Below, piece by piece: positions 50,999-59,809 of a stretch of 64,000 nt of DNA. Source of the stretch: CAWUKT01 sp963923035 (GTDB lineage: Bacteria > Bacteroidota > Bacteroidia > J057 > JADKCL01); the NCBI GenBank assembly GCA_963923035.1, contig CAWUKT010000001.1, positions 186,001-250,000 of the forward strand. Direction: 5' to 3'. Made by a program: the position numbers and the translations under genes. Below the pieces are notes generated by a model that worked only from the letters and a program-made list of their open reading frames with translations, did not search any database and was not told the DNA's origin. The stretch's first letter is position 1, and every line of letters begins with the position of its first letter.

Positions 50999-51640
50999 TT
51001 ACTCTTGATTGACGTACGTCAATTCGTGTTCGATTAATTTTTCGAGTTTCTTCTTTGCGCGTTGATGATAAACTTTCAGTTGTCCGGCCGGCTTGTGCAC
51101 ATACCGGGCGATTTCAGTGTAGGGCATATTCTGGCTCCGCAGCAACAACAAGACCCGTTCCCAGTCCCGGAGCCGCGCCAGGCACGATTCCATAATGTTC
51201 ATCAGGGTGCTGTTGGCCTCTTCCGGCTCGCGGTACGCCTCGACAGACTGCTCCACCACGTGCTCCTGCACTTTCCGCTCCGTACTCAATTCCGGGTTCG
51301 ACTTGCTTTCTTCGAAGTTCAATTCGTTGAAATTGGTGAAGCTAAGGTGTTCTTCCCGCTTCTTCGTATCCCGGTAGTGGCGGCGGAGGTTGTTGCAAAA
51401 GATCGTGAAGAGGAAGCTGCCAAACTTCTTTTCCGACCGAAATTCATAGTGGTCGATTTTTTCTACCGCCTTGTACAAGGTCTCATACACGATGTCCCAG
51501 GCCGTGTCCTCGTCGAGGTGCCACGAACTGATGGCGTAGGAGTACAGCTTGCGTCCGTAGCGTTGGTAGATCACTTCTACCGCTTGCTCCCGGTGCTCGC
51601 GTAGCAATGTATAGGTCGGTATGTCCTGAGCAGTATGCAT
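50999..51640 (-). CDS. ECF-type RNA polymerase sigma factor
   Basis: The 213-aa protein has sigma region 2 at ~15-90 (EVIYQRYGRKLYSYAISSWH, EDTAWDIVYETLYKAVEKID, FGSFLFTIFCNNLRRHYRD) and sigma region 4 at ~145-205 (LARLRDWERVLLLLRSQNMP, YTEIARYVHKPAGQLKVYHQ, RAKKKLEKL). Regions 1.1 and 3 are absent, as expected for the extracytoplasmic-function group. An acidic linker separates the two regions. It is followed directly by its putative membrane partner, so it probably responds to an envelope signal. Confidence 0.9.
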   Translation of the reverse strand: MHTAQDIPTYTLLREHREQAVEVIYQRYGRKLYSYAISSWHLDEDTAWDIVYETLYKAVEKIDHYEFRSEKKFGSFLFTIFCNNLRRHYRDTKKREEHLSFTNFNELNFEESKSNPELSTERKVQEHVVEQSVEAYREPEEANSTLMNIMESCLARLRDWERVLLLLRSQNMPYTEIARYVHKPAGQLKVYHQRAKKKLEKLIEHELTYVNQE

Positions 51641-51847
51641 ACGTGTCCCTCAGCTTTTAATCTAATTCAAAAAGGTAACAATTGCTGCTATACGCTTAGG
51701 ATATTTAGGATGAGAAAACAGGGTAAAGCACCGAATCCGGTCAAATATAGATGGATTTCGTTGGTGAGACCTTGGAGTGCAGGTAATGGAGGTACGTAAG
51801 CCGGGGGAAAAGGTTGGGAATAAGAGGAAAGGGTCGGGCAAACGAAA

Positions 51848-51887
51848 GGGGAAAAAAGAAGAAACCGCCCCCGGTCGGGAGGCGGTT
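51848..51887 (-). terminator. Intrinsic terminator of the DPP III gene
   Basis: A 7-bp outer stem GGCGGTT/AACCGCC (51881-51887 with 51863-51869) encloses a GC-rich loop with further pairing. In minus-strand sense it is followed by TCTTCTTTTTT, 25 bases past the stop. Confidence 0.8.
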
Positions 51888-51911
51888 CCAATGTATTGTG
51901 GACCTGGCCGA

Positions 51912-53999
51912 TCAGTTATAAGCGGGCAGGAAATTGTACTTCTTCGAGTAGTACAGGTGCTGCTCGGTGAAATCGTCCGGGTAGGAAATCTTCACATCGG
52001 TGATTTCGCCATTTTCCATGACGGGCTCGAGCACAGGGTTGATGAAGCCGCTGTAAGGCGCAATGTTCAACGCTTCTACCCGCTGAAGCACTTCAGCGTG
52101 GACTTCTTCGTCAACTTTGACCCCGTAATCTTCCACCAGGGCCATGCCGGCGTCATAGTCGCCCTCGGACTTGATGCGCTGGATCTCGCGCAGCAGGTCG
52201 CCAAAGAGCGTTTGGAGCTTTTCGTAATCGTTGATGAGGAAATAGGTCTTGTCGTCCTTTTTCACCTGTTCGATGACTTTGTCGGCCGCACCTTTTTCCA
52301 TCACCCACTTGCACACGAGCTGACGGTTCCGCATGTGGGCTTCTTCGAGTTCCTCACCCAATTCCAGGCGGCGGAGCTGGAGCATGAGGCCATTGCGGAT
52401 ATAGTCGTTGTAGCCGGTCTTGCCGACGTCGAGGGATTCCATCACGCCAATCTCGATGAGCTTGGGATCCATCATGTAGTACAACGCGACGAGGTCGGCG
52501 CGGGCTTCTTCCAGCGTCGAAGCGTAGGCCTTCAGCGTCTCCTTGGGAGTACCAATGCCGGGGTTCAACTTGCCGGAGGCGTGGCCGATCACTTCGTGCA
52601 TGTCCGTGTGGAGCTTATCCGAAATGGAGCCGTACTGCTTGGACATCTCGATTTCTTCCTCGTTGTAAGCGAATTCTTTCAGCATACCGCTGGACTTGGA
52701 GGCCTCTTCGTAGGCGCCGACGATATTCGCGAGGTTCACGGACTTGGAGCCGTGGTTGGCGCGGATCCAGTTGGAGTTGGGGAGGTTGATGCCGATGGGC
52801 GTGGAAGGAGAGGCGTCGCCCGCTTCCATGACCACGTTGATCACCCGGGCAGAGATGCCCGTGACATTTTCCTTCTTGTGCTCGTCCTGGATCGGAGAGT
52901 TGTCCTCGAACCACTGGGCTTCTTCCGAGATGGCCTCGATGCGCTTGGACGCCTCGGGGTCGGTGATCTGCACGACGGATTCAAATGCTCCGCGGAATCC
53001 TTTGGCGTCGCCGTAGACTTCGATGAAGCCATTGATCACGTCGATGTCGCTTTCGGTGTCCTGGACCCAGAGGATATTGTATTCGTCAAAATCTTTGAGG
53101 TCGCCACTCCGGTAGTACTTCACCAGCGCTTCATAAGCCGCTTTCTGGGCATCATTTTCCGCGACACCCGCCGCTTTTTCCAACCAATTGGCCACTTCAC
53201 TGAGGGCTTCACCGTACATGCCGCCAACCATCCATATTTTCTCTTTGATTTCCCCATTCTCCTTCACCAGCTTCGAGTTCAGGCCGTAGGAAATGGGTGT
53301 TTTGTCGCTCTTGTCGATCATATTGGCGTAGAACGCGTCGACTTCAGCTTCCGTCAGGTCGGGATCGTAGTAGTTGTTGGCGGAGGAAGCGATGAGGTCG
53401 CCGCTTTGGTTGACCCGCTTGGCATCGATCGCCGGATCGAACATGACGGGAGAAATTTTCGCGAGCAGATCTTCGGGAGATTCGCCCTCCATCGTGGGCA
53501 TATTTTCCTGATTGGAATTGCGGAAAAGCTCTTCGAAATACTCAGCCGAGAAGCCGGGATCGAGCTTTTTCGTGGAATAGTGGTGGTGGATGCCGTTGGC
53601 GAACCATACCCGCTTCAGGTAGGTATGGAATTGGCCCCAATTTTCCGTGGTCTTATCTCCGGAATAGGTCTCGTAAATATTTTCCAGGGTGCGCTTGATG
53701 GTCAGGTTGTGGCGGTAGTTCTGATCGTAAATGATCTCGCGGCCTGCCAGAGCAGCTTCGGAAAGGTAGTAGAGCAATTTTTTGTGTTCCAGGGGCAATT
53801 CTTCAAATCCCGGAACCTGATAGCGCAGGATTTTGAGGTCGGCAAATTGCTCCGTGACCCATTTAAATTCCCCTTCTTCTCCTTCTGCGGCAACCTCAGA
53901 AGTTTCTCCTTCCGGGTTTTCTCCCCCTCCTTTTTCTTCACAGGCCCAAAAAGCCGTCGCGAAGACACCCAGGAAAAGGAGCATCAAAAATTTCTTCAT
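51912..53999 (-). CDS. Dipeptidyl peptidase III-family (M49) lipoprotein
   Basis: The 695-aa protein removes dipeptides from the N-terminus of peptides. The signal peptide ends in a lipobox-like TAFWAC, so it is likely an envelope lipoprotein anchored at Cys20. The M49 zinc motifs are both present: HEVIGH (His468 and His473) and EEARAD (Glu498 as third ligand). Other M49-like segments are NLPNSNWIRANHGSKSVNL and YYMMDPKLIEIGVME. The length is typical. ATG 53999 starts the leader; ATG 54008 (three residues earlier) is an alternative, and the frame beyond is unsupported. Confidence 0.9.
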   Translation of the reverse strand: MKKFLMLLFLGVFATAFWACEEKGGGENPEGETSEVAAEGEEGEFKWVTEQFADLKILRYQVPGFEELPLEHKKLLYYLSEAALAGREIIYDQNYRHNLTIKRTLENIYETYSGDKTTENWGQFHTYLKRVWFANGIHHHYSTKKLDPGFSAEYFEELFRNSNQENMPTMEGESPEDLLAKISPVMFDPAIDAKRVNQSGDLIASSANNYYDPDLTEAEVDAFYANMIDKSDKTPISYGLNSKLVKENGEIKEKIWMVGGMYGEALSEVANWLEKAAGVAENDAQKAAYEALVKYYRSGDLKDFDEYNILWVQDTESDIDVINGFIEVYGDAKGFRGAFESVVQITDPEASKRIEAISEEAQWFEDNSPIQDEHKKENVTGISARVINVVMEAGDASPSTPIGINLPNSNWIRANHGSKSVNLANIVGAYEEASKSSGMLKEFAYNEEEIEMSKQYGSISDKLHTDMHEVIGHASGKLNPGIGTPKETLKAYASTLEEARADLVALYYMMDPKLIEIGVMESLDVGKTGYNDYIRNGLMLQLRRLELGEELEEAHMRNRQLVCKWVMEKGAADKVIEQVKKDDKTYFLINDYEKLQTLFGDLLREIQRIKSEGDYDAGMALVEDYGVKVDEEVHAEVLQRVEALNIAPYSGFINPVLEPVMENGEITDVKISYPDDFTEQHLYYSKKYNFLPAYN

Positions 54000-54185
54000 G
54001 TGATCCATAGTTTCATTGTGAATAGGTGCAACCAGAATGGTACAGCGGACGAATTTAGGAAAATCGGACGGAGAAGGAAAGCAGATCAGAACATACCGCC
54101 TTGACATTGAGGACTATTTGTCAAGGGTTAGAGCTTGAAAAACTAGTGCTTTTTGTTGAAATTGGAGGGAGATCAAAACGACTGG

Positions 54186-55496
54186 ATGAACCAACTAGAG
54201 GAAGAACAACTTATCGACGAGTTACGTCGGCTTACCCGTATGGTGGAAAAAGCCACCGACGGCGTTGATTTTTCCCTTCCTCCCCATCCACCCCAATCCC
54301 CTCTCCTTCAGGACCTTTACCAGCAACTGGTGAAGTTGGTGCAGGCGCACGAACACCAGCAAAAGATCGATTCCTCCCAGCGGGCCTTTTTCCAGCGCAT
54401 CTTCGATGAGCTTCCCGTCGAGGTCGTCATTTTCGACCAGGACCTCCGCTACCGCTACATCAATCCCGTCGCGGTCAAGGATGATGAGGTCCGGCAATGG
54501 ATGATTGGCCGGACGGATGCAGATTATTGCCGCTTCCGCAACATGTCCGAGGAATTCCTCCAACAGCGGATGGAACTCCATGCCCGCGTGGTCAAGACTG
54601 GCGAGGCCTACTCCATCTACCAGGCGTCGGAGGACCGGGATGGAAATGTCAGGCACTATGTCCGCCAATTGTTCCCGGTATTCATGCCGAGCGGCGATTT
54701 GGAGATGCTGATTGGCTACGGATTGGAAGTCACGGAGATCAAGCACAAAGAGGCGGAGTTGGAGAAGAAAAATGCAGAGTTGGAGAAAACGAATGCCGAA
54801 TTGGACCAATTCGTCTACCGCACGTCCCACGACTTGCGTTCGCCGGTGGTGTCCATTTTGGGACTGCTGAACCTGATGGAGTTGGAGGACGTGCCGCCCT
54901 CGCTCCAGCGCTACATCGAGATGATCCGCTCGCGGGCCTTCAAATTGGATGGCGTCATCCGTGACATCGTGAACTTTTCCCGGATTTCCCGGCAGGAAAT
55001 CCAGGTGGAAGCGGTCGATCCCGGCGAATTGTTGGAACAGGCCCTGGAAGACATTCCCGAGCACGTGCGGACCCCGCAGGTGGAGATTACCCACGAAGTG
55101 GATGCCCAGGCCCATTGGTTCGCGGATTCATTCCGGACCCATTTGTTGCTTTCGAATCTGATTTCGAATGCGTTGAAATTCCAGGATCCGGCCCGTCTTG
55201 AAAATGGATTTGTGAAGGTGCGGGTGAAGGTCCAGGACCAGGAGGCCGTGATTGAGATCGAAGACAATGGCATCGGCATTCCCGAAGACCAACAGCCCCA
55301 CATCTTCGATTTGTTCTTCCGCGGCACCCACCAGGGCGGTGGGTCCGGCATCGGGCTGTACATCGTCCGCGAAGTCCTCGAGCGCATCGGCGGTCGGATT
55401 GAACTGGACTCCCGCGAAGGCATTGGCACCCGCTTTTCCATTTTCCTCCCCAACCTCCAGCCCGAAGCCCTTTCTCCCAACCTTACTCCAGGCTAA
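54186..55496 (+). CDS. PAS-domain sensor histidine kinase
   Basis: The 436-aa cytoplasmic kinase has an N-terminal helical region (~1-70), a PAS domain at ~72-185 (FDELPVEVVIFDQDLRYRYI, PVFMPSGDLEMLIGYGLEVT), a coiled coil with repeated AELEK (~190-205), HisKA with His215 in YRTSHDLRSPVVS, and HATPase_c (N box LLSNLISNALKF, G1 EDNGIGIP, G2 GGSGIGLYIVREVLE). No membrane segment is visible, so it senses an internal cue. The ATG at 54186 is preferred to a TTG at 54153. Its last 14 bases overlap the convergent DUF5995 gene. No response regulator is adjacent. Confidence 0.92.
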   Translation: MNQLEEEQLIDELRRLTRMVEKATDGVDFSLPPHPPQSPLLQDLYQQLVKLVQAHEHQQKIDSSQRAFFQRIFDELPVEVVIFDQDLRYRYINPVAVKDDEVRQWMIGRTDADYCRFRNMSEEFLQQRMELHARVVKTGEAYSIYQASEDRDGNVRHYVRQLFPVFMPSGDLEMLIGYGLEVTEIKHKEAELEKKNAELEKTNAELDQFVYRTSHDLRSPVVSILGLLNLMELEDVPPSLQRYIEMIRSRAFKLDGVIRDIVNFSRISRQEIQVEAVDPGELLEQALEDIPEHVRTPQVEITHEVDAQAHWFADSFRTHLLLSNLISNALKFQDPARLENGFVKVRVKVQDQEAVIEIEDNGIGIPEDQQPHIFDLFFRGTHQGGGSGIGLYIVREVLERIGGRIELDSREGIGTRFSIFLPNLQPEALSPNLTPG

Positions 55497-56292
55497 AGGA
55501 AATTTTAGCCGCCATTTCTCCCGCAACATTCCGCAATCCCTCAATGATGGCCGGGAAGTCCCGACTTTCCTTCCGCCTGATCCACCAGACCACCAGCTGC
55601 GGCCAAAATCCGGGAGCCTGAATTTTTTCCGCGAGATCAGCCACCCAGATGTCTTTTTTATCCACCCTCTTTTCCCATTCCGCTTCATCCGCATAGGCCA
55701 GTTCCTGGGCAAATTTCCAGGCATCCCGGCGCGCGCGCTGCATGGAAAAGTTTACCAGGGCATCGTCGGCATTGCGGAGCCAGCGGTCGACCAGGGCGAT
55801 GCGGGGGGACAAATGACCGATCTCATCCTTGACCAACCCCGTCAGCTCGGCGAGGATTTTGTTGATCATGTTGAAATCATTTTCCAGGTCGGCGAGTTGG
55901 TCACCGGGGGCCACTTCCGCCGCGGCGATGCCGAGGTCCAGGTTGATGTGGGCGTTCATGCCGAGCAGGAGGTGCTGGAGAATCAGCATAGACGGGTTGG
56001 TCTGGCTCGCATGGAGCGCCACATTCCAGCTCCTGGTCAGGGGTTGGCCGTGAAAGCAGTGGTGATAGGCTTCGAGGTAGCGGTTGGCAAAAATCACATC
56101 CAGCTTTTCCATCCGTTCCCCTTTCTCGAACCGTCCGTCCCGAATACCTTCCTTTACTTTTTCCGTTACCACCACATACAAGGCAGGAAACATCCCCACA
56201 GGATTGGTGGATTGGATAGATTCTTCAATGATGAGATCCAGGCGTTGGATGACTTCGTCGATGGTCCTGGCGGGTTCGAATGGAGTGGTCAT
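55483..56292 (-). CDS. DUF5995 family protein
   Basis: The 269-aa soluble helical protein matches DUF5995 by the segments NRYLEAYHHCFHGQPLTRSW, LHASQTNPSMLILQHLLLGM and NAHINLDLGIAAAEV. The conserved His/Asn/Asp residues (HHCFHG, HINLDLG) suggest a metal-binding helical bundle, but no activity is known. The ATG at 56292 is chosen; five more codons upstream are read from a GTG/ATG-poor stretch. It converges with the PAS kinase gene and overlaps it by 14 bases. Confidence 0.8.
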   Translation of the reverse strand: MTTPFEPARTIDEVIQRLDLIIEESIQSTNPVGMFPALYVVVTEKVKEGIRDGRFEKGERMEKLDVIFANRYLEAYHHCFHGQPLTRSWNVALHASQTNPSMLILQHLLLGMNAHINLDLGIAAAEVAPGDQLADLENDFNMINKILAELTGLVKDEIGHLSPRIALVDRWLRNADDALVNFSMQRARRDAWKFAQELAYADEAEWEKRVDKKDIWVADLAEKIQAPGFWPQLVVWWIRRKESRDFPAIIEGLRNVAGEMAAKISFSLE

Positions 56293-56324
56293 GGAGATAA
56301 AATACAAAATAACGGGGGAGCAAA

Positions 56325-56349
56325 TGAAAAAAGCCGCCCGGAGGCGGCT
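56325..56349 (-). terminator. Intrinsic terminator of the superoxide dismutase gene
   Basis: A 7-bp stem AGCCGCC/GGCGGCT (56332-56338 with 56343-56349) and a 4-nt loop is followed by a T-rich tract in minus-strand sense, 24 bases past the stop. Confidence 0.8.
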
Positions 56350-56373
56350 GATTGGGTTGCTATGTGGAACTGC

Positions 56374-56988
56374 TTACTCGCCGGATGCCTTGACAGCCGC
56401 GTACAGTTCAGATACCTTCTCCCAGTTGACAACATTCCACCAGGCAGCCACGTAATCGGGGCGGCGGTTCTGGTAGTGGAGGTAGTAGGCGTGCTCCCAG
56501 ACGTCGAGGCCGAGGATGGGATGGCCGGAACCCGGCTCCATCAGCGGATTGTCCTGGTTGGGAGTAGAGTAAACGCGCAGACGACCGCCGGGGAAAGCTA
56601 CGAGCCAGCCCCAACCGGAACCAAACCGAGATCCTGCGGCAGCAGAAAACTTGGTTTTGAAATTGTCAAAGGATTCAAATTCAGCGTTGATGGCATCGGC
56701 CAGTTCGCCAGTCGGCTCGCCACCGCCATTCGGGGACATGGTTTCCCAGAAGAGGTTGTGGTTGTAGTAGCCACCGGAGTTGTTCCGGATGCCGCCGGTC
56801 AGACCGCCAGCCGCAGCCAGGATTTCTTCGATGCTCATGTCAGCGTAGGGCGTGCCTTCGATGGCCGCATTCAGCTTCTTGGTATATCCAGCGTGGTGCT
56901 TGTCGTGGTGAATTTCCATGGTACGCGCATCGATGTTGGGCTCGAGGGCATCGAAGGCGTAGGGAAGATCGGGTAATTCAAAGGCCAT
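56374..56988 (-). CDS. Superoxide dismutase, Mn/Fe family
   Basis: The 204-aa cytoplasmic enzyme converts superoxide to oxygen and hydrogen peroxide. Metal ligands lie in MEIHHDKHHAGY, YYNHNLFWE and LDVWEHAYYLHYQNRRPDY. The GGYYNHNLFW context and the TPNQDNPLM loop resemble manganese-type enzymes, so Mn or cambialistic use is more likely than strict Fe. The ATG at 56988 gives the usual MAFELPDLPYAFDALEP start. It is probably monocistronic, with its own terminator. Confidence 0.95.
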   Translation of the reverse strand: MAFELPDLPYAFDALEPNIDARTMEIHHDKHHAGYTKKLNAAIEGTPYADMSIEEILAAAGGLTGGIRNNSGGYYNHNLFWETMSPNGGGEPTGELADAINAEFESFDNFKTKFSAAAGSRFGSGWGWLVAFPGGRLRVYSTPNQDNPLMEPGSGHPILGLDVWEHAYYLHYQNRRPDYVAAWWNVVNWEKVSELYAAVKASGE

Positions 56989-57212
56989 AATTGTAATTTT
57001 ATGATGTTTTTGGGGTTTCGGCAACGTGTCGTCGCCAACGCCATAAATTTAATTGTTTCAGGGGATATTCCGAGGTTTTGAGGCCCAGAAGCCTCAAATG
57101 CAAACTTTTGTTAAAAGAACGCGGGCATATTTTCCCTAACATGCATAACCATCGAAAACGAATTATGTTCCCAAAGGGTCAGGGAAAATGAAAGGAGAAG
57201 TGGGGAGTAAAT

Positions 57213-58805
57213 TTAGAGGACGGTGTCGAAAGGGAGGGAGATCTTTTCGGGGAAATCGGTGGTGAAATGAAGTCCGCGGCTTTCCTTCCGGATCATCGCG
57301 CTTTTGATGGTCAGGTAGGCGCAGGTGATGACATTTCGAAGCTCGCACATCTCGGGAGAGATTTTGGTTTTGCGGTAAAAGTCTTCGGTTTCTTCGTAAA
57401 TGAGGTTGATCCGCCGCATGGCTCGTTCCAGGCGATGGTTGCTGCGTACAATCCCCACGTAATTGCTCATCAGGTTCTGGACTTCCCGGAAATTGTGCGA
57501 AATCAAAATCCACTCATCCGTATTCGTGACATCTTTCTCATCCCAGGCCGGGATGGTTTCCTGAAAGTCGTACTGGTAGAAGATGTCCTGCGTCGCCTCA
57601 AAGATGCTGTGGGCGTACACGATCCCCTCCAACAGAGAGTTGGAGGCGAGTCGGTTGGCCCCGTGCAAGCCCGTACAGCTCACCTCGCCACAGGCAAACA
57701 GCTGCTGGATCGAGGTTTGGCCCGCTTCGTCCACAAGCACCCCGCCGCAGGTATAGTGCTGGGCGGGCACCACAGGAATAAAATCCTGGGTGAGGTCGAT
57801 GCCCCGTTCCAGACAGTGGGCGAAGATGGTGGGAAAATGGTTCTTGAGCTCTTCCGCAGGGATTTCGGTGCAGTCCAACCAAACGTGATCGGTTCCCGAT
57901 TTCTTCATCTCCGAGTCAATCGCCCGCGCGACTATGTCCCGCGGCGCCAATTCCAGGCGCTCATCGTAGAGGTGCATGAACCGCTTCTTCGAATGGAAGG
58001 TCCGCAGTTTGGCCCCCGCCCCGCGCATGGCCTCGGTGATCAGGAAGGCCGGGCGTACACCGGGCTCGTAAAATGAAGTGGGGTGGAACTGGGCAAATTC
58101 CATATTGGCGACCCGGCCCATCGCCCGGTATACCATGGCGATGCCGTCACCCGTCGCGACACTCGGATTTGTGGTCGCGGCGTAGATATTGCCCGCGCCG
58201 CCCGACGCGAGAATGGTCAGCCGACTCAGGATGCGGACCATCCGGTTGTCGTGGATGTCCAGCGCGTACACGCCGAAGCACTCCAGGTCGGGGAATCCGC
58301 GGTTCACGTAGCGTCCCAGGTGGTGCTGCGTGAGCAGGTCCACCGCAAAGAAATGCTCGCGCATGTCGATGTTGGGATGGTTCTGCACGGCTTCAAGCAA
58401 GGTCCGCTCGATTTCCCAGCCGGTCGCATCCTTGGAATGGAGGATGCGGTGCTCGGAGTGGCCGCCCTCGCGGCCCAGACTCAGGTTGCCATCGGCTTCC
58501 CGGTCAAATTTGGCGCCGTAGTCGATCAGCTCCTGTACGCGCAGGGGCCCTTGCTCCACGACCATCCGCACAATGTCCTCCTTGCAGAGTCCATCGCCAG
58601 CGTCGAGCGTGTCGGCCACATGCTTTTCAAATGTATCGAGGTTGGAAACTACCGCTGCGATTCCGCCTTGGGCATACGATGTATTCGCTTCTTCCTTGTT
58701 GGCCTTGGTAAGGATCAGGACCTTGCCGAGTTGGGCTGCTTTCAGGGCGAATGACAAACCGGCCACGCCGGAGCCAATGACGAGGAAATCGGTGCGTAGA
58801 TCCAT
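57213..58805 (-). CDS. nadB: L-aspartate oxidase
   Basis: NadB oxidises L-aspartate to iminoaspartate, the first step of de novo NAD synthesis, in the cytoplasm. The 530-aa flavoprotein has the FAD dinucleotide motif VIGSGVAGLSFALKAA at the N-terminus, TSYAQGGIAAV, EFAQFHPTSFYEPG, the active-site region QHYTCGGVLVDEAGQTS, and GEVSCTGLHGANRLASNSLL. It lies 3 bases downstream of moxR at the end of the PpiC operon, without nadA or nadC nearby. Confidence 0.95.
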   Translation of the reverse strand: MDLRTDFLVIGSGVAGLSFALKAAQLGKVLILTKANKEEANTSYAQGGIAAVVSNLDTFEKHVADTLDAGDGLCKEDIVRMVVEQGPLRVQELIDYGAKFDREADGNLSLGREGGHSEHRILHSKDATGWEIERTLLEAVQNHPNIDMREHFFAVDLLTQHHLGRYVNRGFPDLECFGVYALDIHDNRMVRILSRLTILASGGAGNIYAATTNPSVATGDGIAMVYRAMGRVANMEFAQFHPTSFYEPGVRPAFLITEAMRGAGAKLRTFHSKKRFMHLYDERLELAPRDIVARAIDSEMKKSGTDHVWLDCTEIPAEELKNHFPTIFAHCLERGIDLTQDFIPVVPAQHYTCGGVLVDEAGQTSIQQLFACGEVSCTGLHGANRLASNSLLEGIVYAHSIFEATQDIFYQYDFQETIPAWDEKDVTNTDEWILISHNFREVQNLMSNYVGIVRSNHRLERAMRRINLIYEETEDFYRKTKISPEMCELRNVITCAYLTIKSAMIRKESRGLHFTTDFPEKISLPFDTVL

Positions 58806-58808
58806 GGA

Positions 58809-59801
58809 TCAGGCTTCGTTGAGGAGCCGTTGGATGATGTCAGCGGCGGTGATGCCTTCGGCTTCGGCGGTAAAGCTGGGGACGATGCGGTGCCGCAGGA
58901 CGGAAACCGCTACAGCCTTCACATCCTCGATGTCCGGAGAGTATTTTCCGTACAGGAGGGCGTGGCACTTGGCGCCGAGGATCAGGTATTGGGAAGCCCG
59001 GGGACCAGCGCCCCAGGTGATGAGTTCCTTGATGAATTCAGGGGCGTGGGACGTCGTGATGCGGGTGCGGCTCACGAGGTTGACCGCGTACTGGATCACG
59101 TTGTCGGTGACGGGCACCTTCCGGACGAGGTCCTGGAACATGAGGATTTGCTCCCGGTTCAGGACTACGTCGAGTTCCTTTTTGATGAAGGAGGTGGTTT
59201 CCTTCACGATGCGCACCTCTTCGTCGACCGTGGGGTAGTCCACCTGGATATTGAACATGAAGCGGTCCAACTGCGCTTCCGGCAGCGGATAGGTACCTTC
59301 CTGTTCAATGGGGTTTTGGGTGGCGAGGACGAAGAATGGTTCCTGGAGCTTGTACGCCTGACCGGCAATGGTCACGCTTTTTTCCTGCATGGCCTCCAAC
59401 AAAGCAGCCTGGGTCTTGGGCGGGGTCCGGTTGATTTCGTCCGCGAGGACGATGTTCGCGAAGACAGGGCCCTTGATGAATTTGAACTGGCGACGGCCCG
59501 TTTCTTCATCGACTTCCAGAATCTCAGATCCGAGGATATCGCCGGGCATGAGGTCCGGGGTAAACTGGATCCGGCTGAATTTGAGGTCGAGTACCTTGGC
59601 GACCGAGCTGATCAGGAGGGTCTTGGCGAGGCCGGGAACCCCGACGAGGAGGGAGTGGCCTTTGCAAAACAGGGCAATGATCAATTTTTCCACCACATCA
59701 TCCTGCCCAATGATCACCTTCCCAATTTCCTTGCGGAGGTCTTTATAAATAGACGCAAGCGCGTCAGCAGCTTCTTTTTCAGACTTGAATTGTTGGCTCA
59801 T
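58809..59801 (-). CDS. MoxR-family AAA+ ATPase
   Basis: The 330-aa chaperone-like ATPase has Walker A GVPGLAKT, Walker B LADEINR, the sensor 1 segment FVLATQNPIEQEGTYPLPEA and the Arg-containing QLDRFMFN. MoxR proteins help assemble or activate protein complexes, often with von Willebrand-type partners, none of which is in this window. It starts 8 bases after the adjacent PpiC gene ends. This MoxR-PpiC neighbourhood is familiar in Bacteroidota. Mature size and all motifs are intact. Confidence 0.93.
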   Translation of the reverse strand: MSQQFKSEKEAADALASIYKDLRKEIGKVIIGQDDVVEKLIIALFCKGHSLLVGVPGLAKTLLISSVAKVLDLKFSRIQFTPDLMPGDILGSEILEVDEETGRRQFKFIKGPVFANIVLADEINRTPPKTQAALLEAMQEKSVTIAGQAYKLQEPFFVLATQNPIEQEGTYPLPEAQLDRFMFNIQVDYPTVDEEVRIVKETTSFIKKELDVVLNREQILMFQDLVRKVPVTDNVIQYAVNLVSRTRITTSHAPEFIKELITWGAGPRASQYLILGAKCHALLYGKYSPDIEDVKAVAVSVLRHRIVPSFTAEAEGITAADIIQRLLNEA

Positions 59802-59809
59802 GGAGGCGT

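Noticed and set aside
51777..54104. 775-aa plus-strand frame antisense to DPP III
   Set aside because: The minus strand carries both M49 zinc motifs and a lipobox.
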